A stretch of DNA of 64,000 bases from the NCBI GenBank assembly GCA_030424545.1, contig JAUHWL010000008.1, forward strand, positions 1 to 64,000, read 5' to 3'. The notes beneath the pieces were generated by a model that saw nothing but the letters and a program-made list of their open reading frames with translations, did not search any database and was not told where the DNA came from. A program made the translations under genes and the position numbers. The DNA is from Bacteroidia bacterium (GTDB lineage: Bacteria; Bacteroidota; Bacteroidia; Flavobacteriales; Schleiferiaceae). Positions 16,179 through 24,484 of this stretch are shown one piece after another; the first letter of the stretch is position 1; every line of letters starts with the position of its first letter.

Positions 16179-17858
16179 TCATACTACGCCAGGTATGGCA
16201 GCTAGCAGGGTTTTGGTGTATTCGTTTTGGGGCGATTTATAAATCTCATCAGAGGTATTCAGTTCTACAATTTCGCCTTTGTTCATAACGGCAACACGGT
16301 CAGAAAAATATTTTACAACACTTAAATCATGGCTGATAAAAATGTAAGTCAAGCCAAATTCGTCTTTTAAATCATTCAATAAATTAAGTACTTGGGCTTG
16401 CACAGAAACATCTAGGGCCGAAACAGATTCATCGCAAATAATGAGTTCGGGTTCTACAGCCAAGGCGCGCGCAATGCCTATGCGTTGGCGTTGGCCACCG
16501 CTAAACTCGTGCGGGTAACGATTAAATTGCGCTGCCGTTAAACCAACTTTTTCTAATAGGGCAATGGCTCTTTCTTTTCGTGCGGCTGCATTTTCATGCA
16601 GTTTGTGCACGGTCATAGGTTCTACTATGGCTTCGCCAACCGTTTGTTTTGGGTTGAGGCTAGAATAAGGGTCTTGAAAAATAAGCTGAATTTCTTTGCG
16701 CAGTTTGCGCAAAGCAGCACCTTTTAAGTGCGTAATGTCTTGGCCCTTATAGATAATTTCGCCTTCTTCTGGCGTTAAAAGCCGGATAATGCTGCGGCCT
16801 AGGGTACTTTTTCCGCAACCGCTTTCGCCCACCAACCCTAGTGTTTCACCTTTAAATACTTCTAAAGTAATCCCTTTTAAAACATCAATTTGCGTTGGTT
16901 TATTAAACAAGCCTTTGGCAGGTTGCGTAAAAAATTTGTGGAGGTTGGTGATTTTTAATATTGGTGTTGAAGATTGAATGTTCAACGTAGAAGGTTGCTG
17001 CACAAGTGGAAAACTTTGAACCTTAAATTTTGAACTTTTAACCATAAAATCCTCCACCGTTTTTAGTCTTCTGGGTTTTTCGTTTAAGGGTGGGCGGCAT
17101 GCCAGGAGGCCTTTGGTGTAGTTGTCTTGTGGATTGCCAATCACATCGGCCACTGCGCCATGTTCTTTTACCTCGCCTCGGTACATCACCAAAACTTCAT
17201 CAGCAATTTCTTTTACTACGCCCAAATCATGCGTAATAAAAAGCATGGCCATGTTCATTTCTTTTTGCAAATCGCGCAGCAATTGCAGAATGTTTTTTTG
17301 CACTGTTACGTCAAGGGCAGTGGTGGGCTCATCGGCAATAAGCAGTTTAGGCTTGGTGCACATGGCCATGGCAATCATAACGCGTTGGCGCTGGCCGCCA
17401 CTTAATTGGTGCGGATATTTATTAAAAACACTTTCAGGATCGGGCAAACGCACTTTTTCAAACCAAGAAATGCACTCTTTTTTGGCCGCTTCGGGCGAAA
17501 GGTGATCATGTAAAACCAATATTTCGGTAAGCTGTCGGCCGCATTTCATGGCCGGATTTAAGCTCGTCATAGGTTCTTGAAAAATCATGGTCATGGCTTT
17601 GCCGCGCAGTTTTCGGTATTCTTCATCGCTTAGATTACGCAGGTCCGTACCTAGAAATTCTAGTGTGTTGGCGGTAATTTTTGCGGTGTTGGGTAGCAAT
17701 CCCATCAATGCCAAACTGGTTACCGATTTTCCCGAACCACTCTCGCCAACAATGGCCAAAGTTTTACCTGGCTTTAGGCTGAGGTTTAAATTTTTTACAA
17801 CGGGTTTTCCTCCATGAAAAGATATGGATAGGTTTTCTATTTGTAAGATGTTTGTCAT
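16179..17858 (-). CDS. Double ABC transporter ATPase, peptide/nickel type (DppD-DppF / YejF-like fusion)
   Basis: A 559-residue cytoplasmic ATPase with two complete nucleotide-binding domains. Domain 1 has Walker A GESGSGKS (38-45), signature LSGGQRQRV (152-160) and Walker B LLIADEP. Domain 2 has Walker A GESGCGKS (344-351), FSGGQRQRIG and Walker B LIICDES. Each ends with the oligopeptide-type C-terminal region. It would power an oligopeptide or related importer, but no permease or binding-protein gene is nearby. The linker (about residues 272-298) is encoded by an in-frame degenerate 7-bp repeat array and is unlike the flanking sequence. The start is the first ATG, overlapping the exonuclease stop. 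Confidence 0.92.
   Translation of the reverse strand: MTNILQIENLSISFHGGKPVVKNLNLSLKPGKTLAIVGESGSGKSVTSLALMGLLPNTAKITANTLEFLGTDLRNLSDEEYRKLRGKAMTMIFQEPMTSLNPAMKCGRQLTEILVLHDHLSPEAAKKECISWFEKVRLPDPESVFNKYPHQLSGGQRQRVMIAMAMCTKPKLLIADEPTTALDVTVQKNILQLLRDLQKEMNMAMLFITHDLGVVKEIADEVLVMYRGEVKEHGAVADVIGNPQDNYTKGLLACRPPLNEKPRRLKTVEDFMVKSSKFKVQSFPLVQQPSTLNIQSSTPILKITNLHKFFTQPAKGLFNKPTQIDVLKGITLEVFKGETLGLVGESGCGKSTLGRSIIRLLTPEEGEIIYKGQDITHLKGAALRKLRKEIQLIFQDPYSSLNPKQTVGEAIVEPMTVHKLHENAAARKERAIALLEKVGLTAAQFNRYPHEFSGGQRQRIGIARALAVEPELIICDESVSALDVSVQAQVLNLLNDLKDEFGLTYIFISHDLSVVKYFSDRVAVMNKGEIVELNTSDEIYKSPQNEYTKTLLAAIPGVV
16967..17043. repeat. Degenerate 7-bp repeat array, unit TTNAANN, inside the ABC ATPase gene (11 units)
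   Basis: Eleven heptads in one register on the plus strand: ttgaaga, ttgaatg, ttcaacg, tagaagg, ttgctgc, acaagtg, gaaaact, ttgaacc, ttaaatt, ttgaact, tttaacc. Seven fit TTNAANN, one has a single mismatch, and three central units have decayed without breaking the register. The 77 bp lie within the ABC ATPase linker and are read through in frame. TTNAA is self-complementary apart from its centre, so orientation is undefined. Unit length equals that of the arrays around the four-helix-bundle gene, but the sequence differs. Confidence 0.75.
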
Positions 17859-18583
17859 TGAGGTAAGATTACTTCAGCATCTGTTAAAATTTTTTCTCCA
17901 CGATATGCCAAAACCAATTGTGCCACGGTAAGAGCGTCTTTTTCGCAATATCGTGCAATGCGCTCTAGGTTTTTTTCTTGCCAAAATACGGGACCAACTT
18001 GGCTGCCGTCCATATCATCTTTTGGGGTGGGGATGTTAAAAAGGGCGCAGAGCAATTTTAGGCTGGTGTAATGTTTATAGTCGCCAAACTTCCAAAGTTC
18101 TAGCGTGTCAAGGTGCTGTATTTCCCAAGGCTTTTTACCAGCGGTATTTAGGCCTCGGGGCAGCTCAATTTGGTTTACTAACATTCTACGGCTCAAGTAC
18201 GGAAAATCGAATTCTTTGCCATTGTGCGCACAAAGCAAATGGTGTACTTCACTAAAATGTTGGTTGAGCAAATCGGCAAATTCTTGCAAGAGAATTTTCT
18301 CATCTTCCCCGTAAAAAGATTTAATTCTAAACTCACGCGTTTGTAGTCCGTATCGTGAAAAGAACCCGCAGCTGATGCACACAATTTTGCCAAATTCGGC
18401 TAGAATTCCAGCACGTTCAGGATAAAATTCTTCGGGTGTTTTTTCTTCTTTTTCGCGTTGAAATTTAGTTTTATCGGCCCATAAATTTTGCCAGATTTCT
18501 GGCATATCAGAAAAGCTTGCATATGCGGGAACCGTTTCTATATCTAAATAAAGTACGTTTTGTAGGTTGATTTGTTTCAGCAT
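17855..18583 (-). CDS. 3'-5' exonuclease, DEDD type (PolB-like exonuclease family)
   Basis: A 242-residue RNase H-fold exonuclease. ExoI motif: LYLDIET (Asp 14, Glu 16). ExoII: LLCAHNGKEFDFPYL with Asp. ExoIII: RYCEKDALTVAQLV with Asp. The Tyr four residues before the last Asp suggests the DEDDy subclass. This is the stand-alone predicted 3'-5' exonuclease family related to the PolB proofreading domain, probably acting on DNA ends in repair. It overlaps the ABC ATPase gene by 4 bp and is about 11 bp downstream of the small membrane protein gene, so it lies in a compact minus-strand operon. Confidence 0.85.
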   Translation of the reverse strand: MLKQINLQNVLYLDIETVPAYASFSDMPEIWQNLWADKTKFQREKEEKTPEEFYPERAGILAEFGKIVCISCGFFSRYGLQTREFRIKSFYGEDEKILLQEFADLLNQHFSEVHHLLCAHNGKEFDFPYLSRRMLVNQIELPRGLNTAGKKPWEIQHLDTLELWKFGDYKHYTSLKLLCALFNIPTPKDDMDGSQVGPVFWQEKNLERIARYCEKDALTVAQLVLAYRGEKILTDAEVILPQ

Positions 18584-18594
18584 GAATCATGTAT

Positions 18595-19077
18595 TTAGAA
18601 GTTGCTGTCTAGAACGTCATCGCTTTTAAATTCATTGTCTTGGTAGCGTGCATCGCCAAAGGCTAAAATGGCAAAGAAAATAAGGTTTAAAAACATAAGT
18701 CCAAATGCAAATGAGGGGCTCTTGCCAAAGTTAACCGCAATGCCTTTGTATATGGGGTAAGTAATTATTAATACGGCAATGGCGGTAATCATCATCACGG
18801 CAAGGCCAATATATACGGCTTCCATATCGCCTTGGTTTGCTAGCATCATATACATGTATAAGGCATAACCAACAAAACCCACAACCATGCCCAATATGGC
18901 TTTGCTGCGGCTCACTTTAGCAATATCGGCCATTATTAAAAAATTGTAAATAGGTATAAGACATGCCCAGCCTGGCTGACCGGCTTTTGTGTAGGTTTTC
19001 CAAAAGGTCATAATTGAAAATACGATAAACCCTAAGTAAATTATTGAAAATACGATTGCGAAAATTCCTCCTGCCAT
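18595..19077 (-). CDS. Small polytopic membrane protein (DUF5684-like)
   Basis: A 160-residue protein with four or five membrane segments. The first segment is followed by WKTYTKAGQPGWACLIPIYNFLIMADIAKVSR, the typical opening of the DUF5684 family, in which KAGxPGWxxxIPxYN is conserved. This segment also occurs at the N-terminus of some signal peptidase I proteins of Bacteroidota, but the peptidase domain is absent here. The C-terminus is a short acidic tail. Function unknown. It is adjacent to the exonuclease on the same strand. Confidence 0.7.
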   Translation of the reverse strand: MAGGIFAIVFSIIYLGFIVFSIMTFWKTYTKAGQPGWACLIPIYNFLIMADIAKVSRSKAILGMVVGFVGYALYMYMMLANQGDMEAVYIGLAVMMITAIAVLIITYPIYKGIAVNFGKSPSFAFGLMFLNLIFFAILAFGDARYQDNEFKSDDVLDSNF

Positions 19078-19118
19078 GATGTTTTATGATTTGTTAGTTT
19101 GATTTCAAATATGAGTAA

Positions 19119-20252
19119 TTAATTGAATTGCTTTAACATTTCCTCAACAATCACCAAAAATTCTTTGTTGTGTACGCCAACTTTTTCATCGCGTTTATGC
19201 CCTAATCTCACCACCACCAATTTGTGTTTGGGGATTACAATTACGTATTGGCCAAGGATGCCGCGCATGGCGTAAATGTGCGTGTTGTAGTCATCAATAA
19301 TCCAAAAACCATGGCCGTAATACGGAACGGCATAAGGGCTTGTGGCTATTTCTACAAAATTGCTGTCTAAAATTTGTGTGCCATTAAAATTGCCTTTTTG
19401 CAACAATAATTGGCCAAATCGGGCAAAGTCTCGGGCGTTGCTATTGAAACAACAAAAAGAAAGTTCGGTGCCGTTTTTACTGTCTAAGTGCCAAGTAGCA
19501 GGGTGTTTTGCACCAAGAGGTTTCCAGAGTTTTTCTGATGCATACGAGCTTAAGGGTTGCCCAGTGGCTTTTATAACCACCATGCCTAGCCATTGCGTAG
19601 CACCACTTTGGTATTCATAATTTCCAGGTTTTTGGGTAGCGCCCACTTCATCCACCATCAATTGCCAAATATTGGGGCCGTAATAGGTGCGGGCAGTAAT
19701 ATCGAACGGGTTTGTGTAATGCTCGTTAAAGTTTAACCCAGCCGTCATGGTGCTCAAGTTTCGCAGGGTGAGTTCTTCAGCATACTCTCCTTTTAATTCG
19801 GGAATAAAATCAACAACTTTTTGGTCCCAACTTTTTATAAACCCATCCTGTATAGCACATTGCACCAGCATGGTGGTAATGCTTTTGGCCATGCTAAAAC
19901 TGTTGCTTCGCGATGAATCTGAATAGTCGTCCCAATATTGCTCGTACACGAGTTTGTTGTTTTGCGCAATTAAAAAGGCCACCGATTCATTTTTTTCCAG
20001 TACACGCAGCAGTGTGTCAGAAAGCGAAACCTCGTTATAGTTAGCGGACGTTTGCCACGGAATGGTTTTTTGCGTAGCTATTTCTCCCACATCAAAAAAC
20101 CGGGCATCATCAATACTAGCTGTTTTGTGGCCATGCAGATAAACCGCCCATATGCCTTTTAGTAAAAATTGATTGCCCGTAAAATACAAGCCAGCCATGG
20201 CAATTAATACGATGATGATGAGCCATTTGAAGAAGGATAGAAGGTGTTTCAT
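19119..20252 (-). CDS. Serine hydrolase, beta-lactamase / class C-like family
   Basis: A 377-residue protein with an N-terminal membrane anchor or signal (MKHLLSFFKWLIIIVLIAMAG). The beta-lactamase/DD-peptidase fold motif SMAK gives the nucleophile Ser 120 and Lys 123. NYEYQSG carries the Tyr of the second motif, with Ser where class C enzymes usually have Asn. The third motif is less clear. Likely a periplasmic esterase or peptidase of the family often annotated as serine hydrolase; a true antibiotic-hydrolysing role is not implied. I chose the ATG at 20252: the 35-codon upstream extension is translated 7-bp repeat array. Confidence 0.85.
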   Translation of the reverse strand: MKHLLSFFKWLIIIVLIAMAGLYFTGNQFLLKGIWAVYLHGHKTASIDDARFFDVGEIATQKTIPWQTSANYNEVSLSDTLLRVLEKNESVAFLIAQNNKLVYEQYWDDYSDSSRSNSFSMAKSITTMLVQCAIQDGFIKSWDQKVVDFIPELKGEYAEELTLRNLSTMTAGLNFNEHYTNPFDITARTYYGPNIWQLMVDEVGATQKPGNYEYQSGATQWLGMVVIKATGQPLSSYASEKLWKPLGAKHPATWHLDSKNGTELSFCCFNSNARDFARFGQLLLQKGNFNGTQILDSNFVEIATSPYAVPYYGHGFWIIDDYNTHIYAMRGILGQYVIVIPKHKLVVVRLGHKRDEKVGVHNKEFLVIVEEMLKQFN

Positions 20253-20258
20253 TTTTGG

Positions 20259-20307
20259 GATTGATGAATGCGGATTTGTGATTTGTGATTTTGGAATGTT
20301 GATTTTC
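20259..20307. repeat. Degenerate 7-bp repeat array, unit GAWTNNN (7 units)
   Basis: Seven contiguous heptads on the plus strand: gattgat, gaatgcg, gatttgt, gatttgt, gattttg, gaatgtt, gattttc. G, A and T at positions 1, 2 and 4 are invariant, position 3 is T or A, and the rest vary. The array begins 7 bp upstream of the serine-hydrolase start codon and so lies in its leader region. It contains no stop codon in the hydrolase frame. It is a third heptad family in this window, with the same period as the arrays at the four-helix-bundle gene and in the ABC gene. Confidence 0.75.
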
Positions 20308-20386
20308 TTTAAAGTGATAAATTTAAAAATTGAATAAAATATGGTGCCATCAATCAAATGAACTTATCAACTTATTCACCTATTAT

Positions 20387-21517
20387 TCATTCCACCCAAA
20401 ACAAATCCGCAATAATCCCATCGCTCAGCATCCAATATTCTTCTGGAATAGTGAGTGTGTTTTTGTGGAGGGCGAGTTTGCCGCATTCTAATTTGCTTTG
20501 CGCATCGGCCAACAGTTGGTCGGCTATTTGGGCGCCAAAACGCGTTTCTATGGTTTGCAACGAAATGCCTTTTGCGGTGCGCAATCCGGTCATTACAAAT
20601 TCGTTAAAACGGTCTTTCTCAGCAATGTTTTCTTTCTCGAACCATGTGTTTTTTGTGCCGATATTTTTGGCGTATGCCGCGTTGTTGGCCACATTCCATT
20701 GGCGGATTTCGCCATTAAAACTGTGTGCGCTGGGGCCGATGCCGAGGTACGGAGTGCCGTTCCAATAGCTGGTGTTGTGGCGGCTTTCGAAACCAGGTTT
20801 ACCGTAATTGCTAAGTTCGTAATGCGCAAAGCCGTTGGTTTTTGCGGCAGCGCAAAGGGCGCGGTATTGCGCCAAACTTTCTTCTTCGGTGGGCAAAATA
20901 ACTTGGCCATTTTCCACCATTTTATGCAGTGCTGTTTTCGGTTCGATGGTGAGCGAGTAGGCCGAAAAATGGGGCACTTGCAATGCCATGGCGGTTTTTA
21001 AATTTTCGTTCCATTTGGCCAAAGTTGATTTCGGCATGCCAAAAATCAAATCGATGGTGATGTTTTCTAGACCCACATCTTGCGCGCGCTTTACGGCCGA
21101 AATGGCTTGTTGGGCGTGATGCGAGCGGTTCATCAGTTCGAGCTCATCATCAAAAAAACTTTGTGTGCCAATGCTCAATCGGTTTATACCGATGTTTTTG
21201 TAGAAGCGCAATTTGTCGGCCGTTAAATCGTCAGGGTTGGCCTCTAAAGTAATTTCGGCATCAGCTTGCACCTCAAAATTGCGGTGTGCTTTTTCGATGA
21301 AATTTCCCAAATCAACATCGGGCAAAAGCGAAGGTGTGCCGCCACCAAAATAAACAGACGTAAGTTTTTTATCAGCCAGAAAGTTGGCTTGTAAATCCAT
21401 TTCCGCCAGCATGGCATCCATCACGGGGCGATATGTTTTTTGCACCGTGCTAAAATGAAAATCGCAATAATGACAGGCTTGTTTGCAAAACGGAATGTGA
21501 AAATAGAGGCTGCTCAA
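20387..21517 (-). CDS. hemW: Radical SAM haem chaperone HemW (oxygen-independent coproporphyrinogen oxidase-like)
   Basis: A 376-residue radical SAM protein. The [4Fe-4S]-binding CxxxCxxC is at Cys 11, 15 and 18 (FCKQACHYC). The SAM-binding YFGGGTPS and the later NRLSIGTQSF segment follow. The missing upstream extension of HemN and the immediate start with SSLYFHIPFC assign it to HemW rather than to a true coproporphyrinogen III dehydrogenase. HemW is thought to insert haem into respiratory enzymes, which fits the cytochrome-rich content of this window. The gene starts 10 bp after the sensor kinase gene. Confidence 0.9.
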   Translation of the reverse strand: MSSLYFHIPFCKQACHYCDFHFSTVQKTYRPVMDAMLAEMDLQANFLADKKLTSVYFGGGTPSLLPDVDLGNFIEKAHRNFEVQADAEITLEANPDDLTADKLRFYKNIGINRLSIGTQSFFDDELELMNRSHHAQQAISAVKRAQDVGLENITIDLIFGMPKSTLAKWNENLKTAMALQVPHFSAYSLTIEPKTALHKMVENGQVILPTEEESLAQYRALCAAAKTNGFAHYELSNYGKPGFESRHNTSYWNGTPYLGIGPSAHSFNGEIRQWNVANNAAYAKNIGTKNTWFEKENIAEKDRFNEFVMTGLRTAKGISLQTIETRFGAQIADQLLADAQSKLECGKLALHKNTLTIPEEYWMLSDGIIADLFWVE

Positions 21518-21526
21518 TTGGAGTTT

Positions 21527-22714
21527 TTAGTTTTTCGGCAAAGTTATTCTAAAGGTGGTGCCTTTTCCTATTTCGCTTTTGGCTACGCTAATTTTCCCTT
21601 TGTGGTAATCTTCAATAATGCGTTTTGCCAAAGAGAGTCCTAACCCCCAGCCGCGCGATTTTGTAGTGAAGCCGGGCCTAAAAATAGTTTTTGTTTGGGC
21701 AGGCGATATACCCTTTCCTGTATCAGATACCTCAATGATAACATTGCTGCTATTTTCAGAAAGCAGCACGTTTATTTGTCCTTTTCCTTCAATCGCATCA
21801 ATGGCGTTTTTTACTAAGTTTTCTATCACCCAACCATAAAGCTGTATGTTTAAGGGTAAGATAATGGGGTGTGCCAACAGGTTTTTGTAAGACATTTCTA
21901 TACGTTTAGAAGATCGCCTTTTCATGTACCCTGTTGTTTTTTCTGTGGCTTCGGCAATATTTTCTAATTGTAGTTGCGGCTGCGAGCCAATCTTAGAAAA
22001 CCGATCGGTTATGGTTTGAAGCCGATCTATGTCTTTTTCCATTTCCTCTAGGGCCGTTTCGTCTGTGTTTTGTTCTCGTAAAAGGGCTATCCATCCCATT
22101 AAACTAGAAAGGGGAGTGCCTATTTGGTGAGCTGTTTCTTTGGCCATGCCCGTCCACACTCGGTTTTGTTCACTTCTCCTAACATTGCTAAAGGCCATGT
22201 AGGCAATCATGATAAAGAGGGCAATTACGCCAAGCAATACAATGGGGTAAATTCTAAGTTGTGTTAAGATGCTAGAGTCTCGGTAAAAGATGTAATTCTT
22301 GGTGTTGTTGGGTAACTCCACAATAATTGGTTCACTTTCTTTCGCCATGGTTTGCACCAATTCTTTTAAAAAAGCGTCTTGGTTTTTCTTGGGTAATTTT
22401 ATATTCCTATCCAATACAATGTTCGAGTCCTGATCAATCATAATAATAGGAATGGTGGTGTTTTTTTCGGCCACCAGCAGGGCAAGCAAAAACTGTTCGT
22501 CTGTTTCGGCATTTACCAAAATCTTTGTTGCTTCTGCCCATATTTGGGCTCTGTTTGCTTCTTCCTTTCTAAGTTCTTTAAGAAAAGATTCTGTGTACCA
22601 CAAAGTGCCAAGGGCTATAAGTACAGCCACAACCAGCAATACAAATTTCCAGCTGTTTTTGTAGTTATATAATTCTAATTGCATACCATTTGTTTGGGTG
22701 TTAAACATAAACAA
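21527..22714 (-). CDS. Membrane sensor histidine kinase (orphan)
   Basis: A 395-residue kinase. Two membrane segments (about 24-41 and 153-175) flank a small periplasmic sensor domain of about 110 residues. The dimerisation helix carries the phospho-acceptor in AKETAHQIGTPLSSLMGW (His 196). The HATPase domain has its N box around NLVKNAIDAI, and G boxes DTGKGI and GWGLGLSL. No HAMP domain is obvious. No response regulator is adjacent. The start could also be Met 3 or Met 11. It precedes hemW with a short gap, so the two may be co-transcribed. Confidence 0.85.
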   Translation of the reverse strand: MFMFNTQTNGMQLELYNYKNSWKFVLLVVAVLIALGTLWYTESFLKELRKEEANRAQIWAEATKILVNAETDEQFLLALLVAEKNTTIPIIMIDQDSNIVLDRNIKLPKKNQDAFLKELVQTMAKESEPIIVELPNNTKNYIFYRDSSILTQLRIYPIVLLGVIALFIMIAYMAFSNVRRSEQNRVWTGMAKETAHQIGTPLSSLMGWIALLREQNTDETALEEMEKDIDRLQTITDRFSKIGSQPQLQLENIAEATEKTTGYMKRRSSKRIEMSYKNLLAHPIILPLNIQLYGWVIENLVKNAIDAIEGKGQINVLLSENSSNVIIEVSDTGKGISPAQTKTIFRPGFTTKSRGWGLGLSLAKRIIEDYHKGKISVAKSEIGKGTTFRITLPKN

Positions 22715-22798
22715 ATGCTAATTATTGTTTGATGTACTGTGTAATTCTTTTTCGCACAAATCTTAAAATGTAGGTAGAAGGTAACCCAACAATCGGTT

Positions 22799-22806
22799 TA
22801 AATTTG
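22799..22806 (+). promoter_or_regulatory. Possible -7 box TAAATTTG next to murI start
   Basis: Matches the Bacteroidota -7 consensus TAnnTTTG. It ends only 4 bp before the murI start codon, so if used it would give a nearly leaderless transcript. No clear -33 TTTG is visible at the usual spacing, so confidence is low. Confidence 0.25.
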
Positions 22807-22810
22807 CTGC

Positions 22811-23608
22811 ATGGCAAATGATGCACCAATTGGTATTTTTGATAGTGGCGTTGGCGGCTTAACCGTTGCACGCGCACTAGCTAATTTACTGCCTAGAGAA
22901 AATTTTATCTATTTTGGAGATACTGCTCATTTGCCCTATGGCGAAAAAAGTGCAGAAGCTATAACAAGCTACAGTTTGGCCATTGGCGATTTTTTAATGA
23001 GCAAAGGTGCCAAAGCATTGGTTATTGCATGCAACTCCGCAAGCGCTGTAGCCTTTGAAGCCATGCAAGAAAAATTTGGCCATTTGGTACCTGTTTTTAA
23101 TGTAATAGACCCCGTGGTAGATGCCACCCTTGCCCATGGTCATAAAAAAATTGGGGTTATAGGTACTAGAGCCACCGTGCTTAGTGGTGCATACAAATCA
23201 AGGTTGCAAAAAAATGATGCAACTGTAACGGTTAACTCCTTGGCTACGCCACTTTTGGTTCCGGTAATAGAAGAGGGTTTGGCGCAATCTAACATCAGCA
23301 ATGATGTTTTGGCGCATTATTTAAATAAACCGGAACTGGCAGGTGTTTCTTCTTTAATATTGGGTTGTACGCATTACCCTATTCTGCACAATAAAATTGA
23401 AGAATATTTAAAAAACAGGGTAGCCGTTATTGATTCGCCTTTAATCGTTGCCGAAACTATATCTCAAGTATTGGCCGCTAAACATTTATTAGCAACTAAA
23501 AAATGGGGCAAACACATTTTTTATGTGTCAGATTATACCGAGACTTTTGAGCAAATTGCCCGCCAATTTTTTGGCAATGATTTGCGTTTACAAGAACAAA
23601 CCTTGTAA
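22811..23608 (+). CDS. murI: Glutamate racemase
   Basis: A 265-residue cytoplasmic enzyme making D-glutamate for peptidoglycan. It opens with IGIFDSGVGGLTVARAL. Both catalytic cysteines are present: Cys 74 in VIACNSAS and Cys 186 in LILGCTHYP. YFGDTAHLPYG is the usual substrate loop. Length and motifs are normal. It is divergent from the sensor kinase gene, with about 96 bp between them. Confidence 0.96.
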   Translation: MANDAPIGIFDSGVGGLTVARALANLLPRENFIYFGDTAHLPYGEKSAEAITSYSLAIGDFLMSKGAKALVIACNSASAVAFEAMQEKFGHLVPVFNVIDPVVDATLAHGHKKIGVIGTRATVLSGAYKSRLQKNDATVTVNSLATPLLVPVIEEGLAQSNISNDVLAHYLNKPELAGVSSLILGCTHYPILHNKIEEYLKNRVAVIDSPLIVAETISQVLAAKHLLATKKWGKHIFYVSDYTETFEQIARQFFGNDLRLQEQTL

Positions 23609-23685
23609 GTAAACTGCAGATTTGATAAAACATTTTAACAAAGAAATCGTTGCTAATTTTTCAATATTAAAATCATTGCAATAGT

Positions 23686-23693
23686 TACTTTTG
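23686..23693 (+). promoter_or_regulatory. Probable -7 box TACTTTTG upstream of the sugar transferase gene
   Basis: Fits TAnnTTTG and is followed by GCCGTC, a context common just before transcription starts in Bacteroidota. It is 18 bp upstream of the ATG. The -33 element is weak. Confidence 0.4.
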
Positions 23694-23711
23694 CCGTCTT
23701 AAAAATCATCC

Positions 23712-24440
23712 ATGTCTAAACCACTTGTAATTGTACCCACGTACAATGAAAAGGAAAACATTTCCCAGATCATTAAAGCAGTCTTTGTTTTAGAAGGGGG
23801 TTTTCATGTGTTGGTTATAGATGATGGAAGCCCCGATGGTACTGGCCAAATTGTAAAAGATGCGCTAAAAGATTACCCAGGTAAGTTGCATTTAATAGAA
23901 CGTAGTGGCAAGCTGGGTTTAGGCACAGCATACATAGCTGGGTTTAAATGGGCACAGGCAAACGGGTATGATTTTGTAATAGAAATGGATGCCGACTTTA
24001 GCCATAACCCAAAAGATCTGGTGCGTTTGTACGCAGCCGCCCAACAAGATGGTAACGAAGTGGTGATTGGCTCTAGATATATAAAAGGTGTAAACGTAGT
24101 AAATTGGCCCATGAGCCGGGTGTTGCTATCGTACTTTGCATCGGCATACGTACGCTTTATTACAGGCATGCCCGTGCAAGATGCCACCGCAGGATTTGTT
24201 TGTTACCGCAGCAGCGTTTTAGAAAAAATAGATCTAAGCAAAATAGATTTTGTGGGATATGCATTTCAAATAGAAATGAAATTTACCGCCTGGAAATACG
24301 GGTTTGGTATAAAAGAGATTCCGGTAATATTTACAGATCGTACCGCAGGCGAATCTAAAATGTCGGGCGGAATTATAAAAGAAGCTGTTTTTGGCGTGAT
24401 TATGCTAAAGTTAAAAAGCTTCTTTAGAAAATGGAATTAA
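23712..24440 (+). CDS. Polyprenol monophosphomannose synthase-like GT2 glycosyltransferase
   Basis: A 242-residue GT-A enzyme. It opens with KPLVIVPTYNEKENI and has the nucleotide/metal motifs VIDDGSPDGT and EMDADFSHNPKDL. It lacks the C-terminal membrane domain of GtrB-like proteins and so corresponds to the soluble Dpm1 type. It should transfer a sugar from GDP-mannose or a similar donor to a polyprenol phosphate at the inner leaflet. That product is the kind of donor the GT-C proteins encoded at 8259-15317 would use. A separate transcription start is likely. Confidence 0.9.
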   Translation: MSKPLVIVPTYNEKENISQIIKAVFVLEGGFHVLVIDDGSPDGTGQIVKDALKDYPGKLHLIERSGKLGLGTAYIAGFKWAQANGYDFVIEMDADFSHNPKDLVRLYAAAQQDGNEVVIGSRYIKGVNVVNWPMSRVLLSYFASAYVRFITGMPVQDATAGFVCYRSSVLEKIDLSKIDFVGYAFQIEMKFTAWKYGFGIKEIPVIFTDRTAGESKMSGGIIKEAVFGVIMLKLKSFFRKWN

Positions 24441-24484
24441 GTTTATAGTGAAAGATTGATATAAAAAGACCTAACGGTTTTTAG

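Noticed and set aside
20253-20357. 35-codon N-terminal extension of the serine hydrolase
   Set aside because: It is mostly translated GAWTNNN array; the signal/anchor sequence starts at 20252.
20308-20386. Loose TTATC/ATTC-type repetition between the GAWTNNN array and hemW
   Set aside because: No consistent period could be fixed, so it is not called as a further array.
20498-21001. 167-codon reading frame antisense to hemW
   Set aside because: Shadow of a conserved gene; composition and motifs favour hemW.
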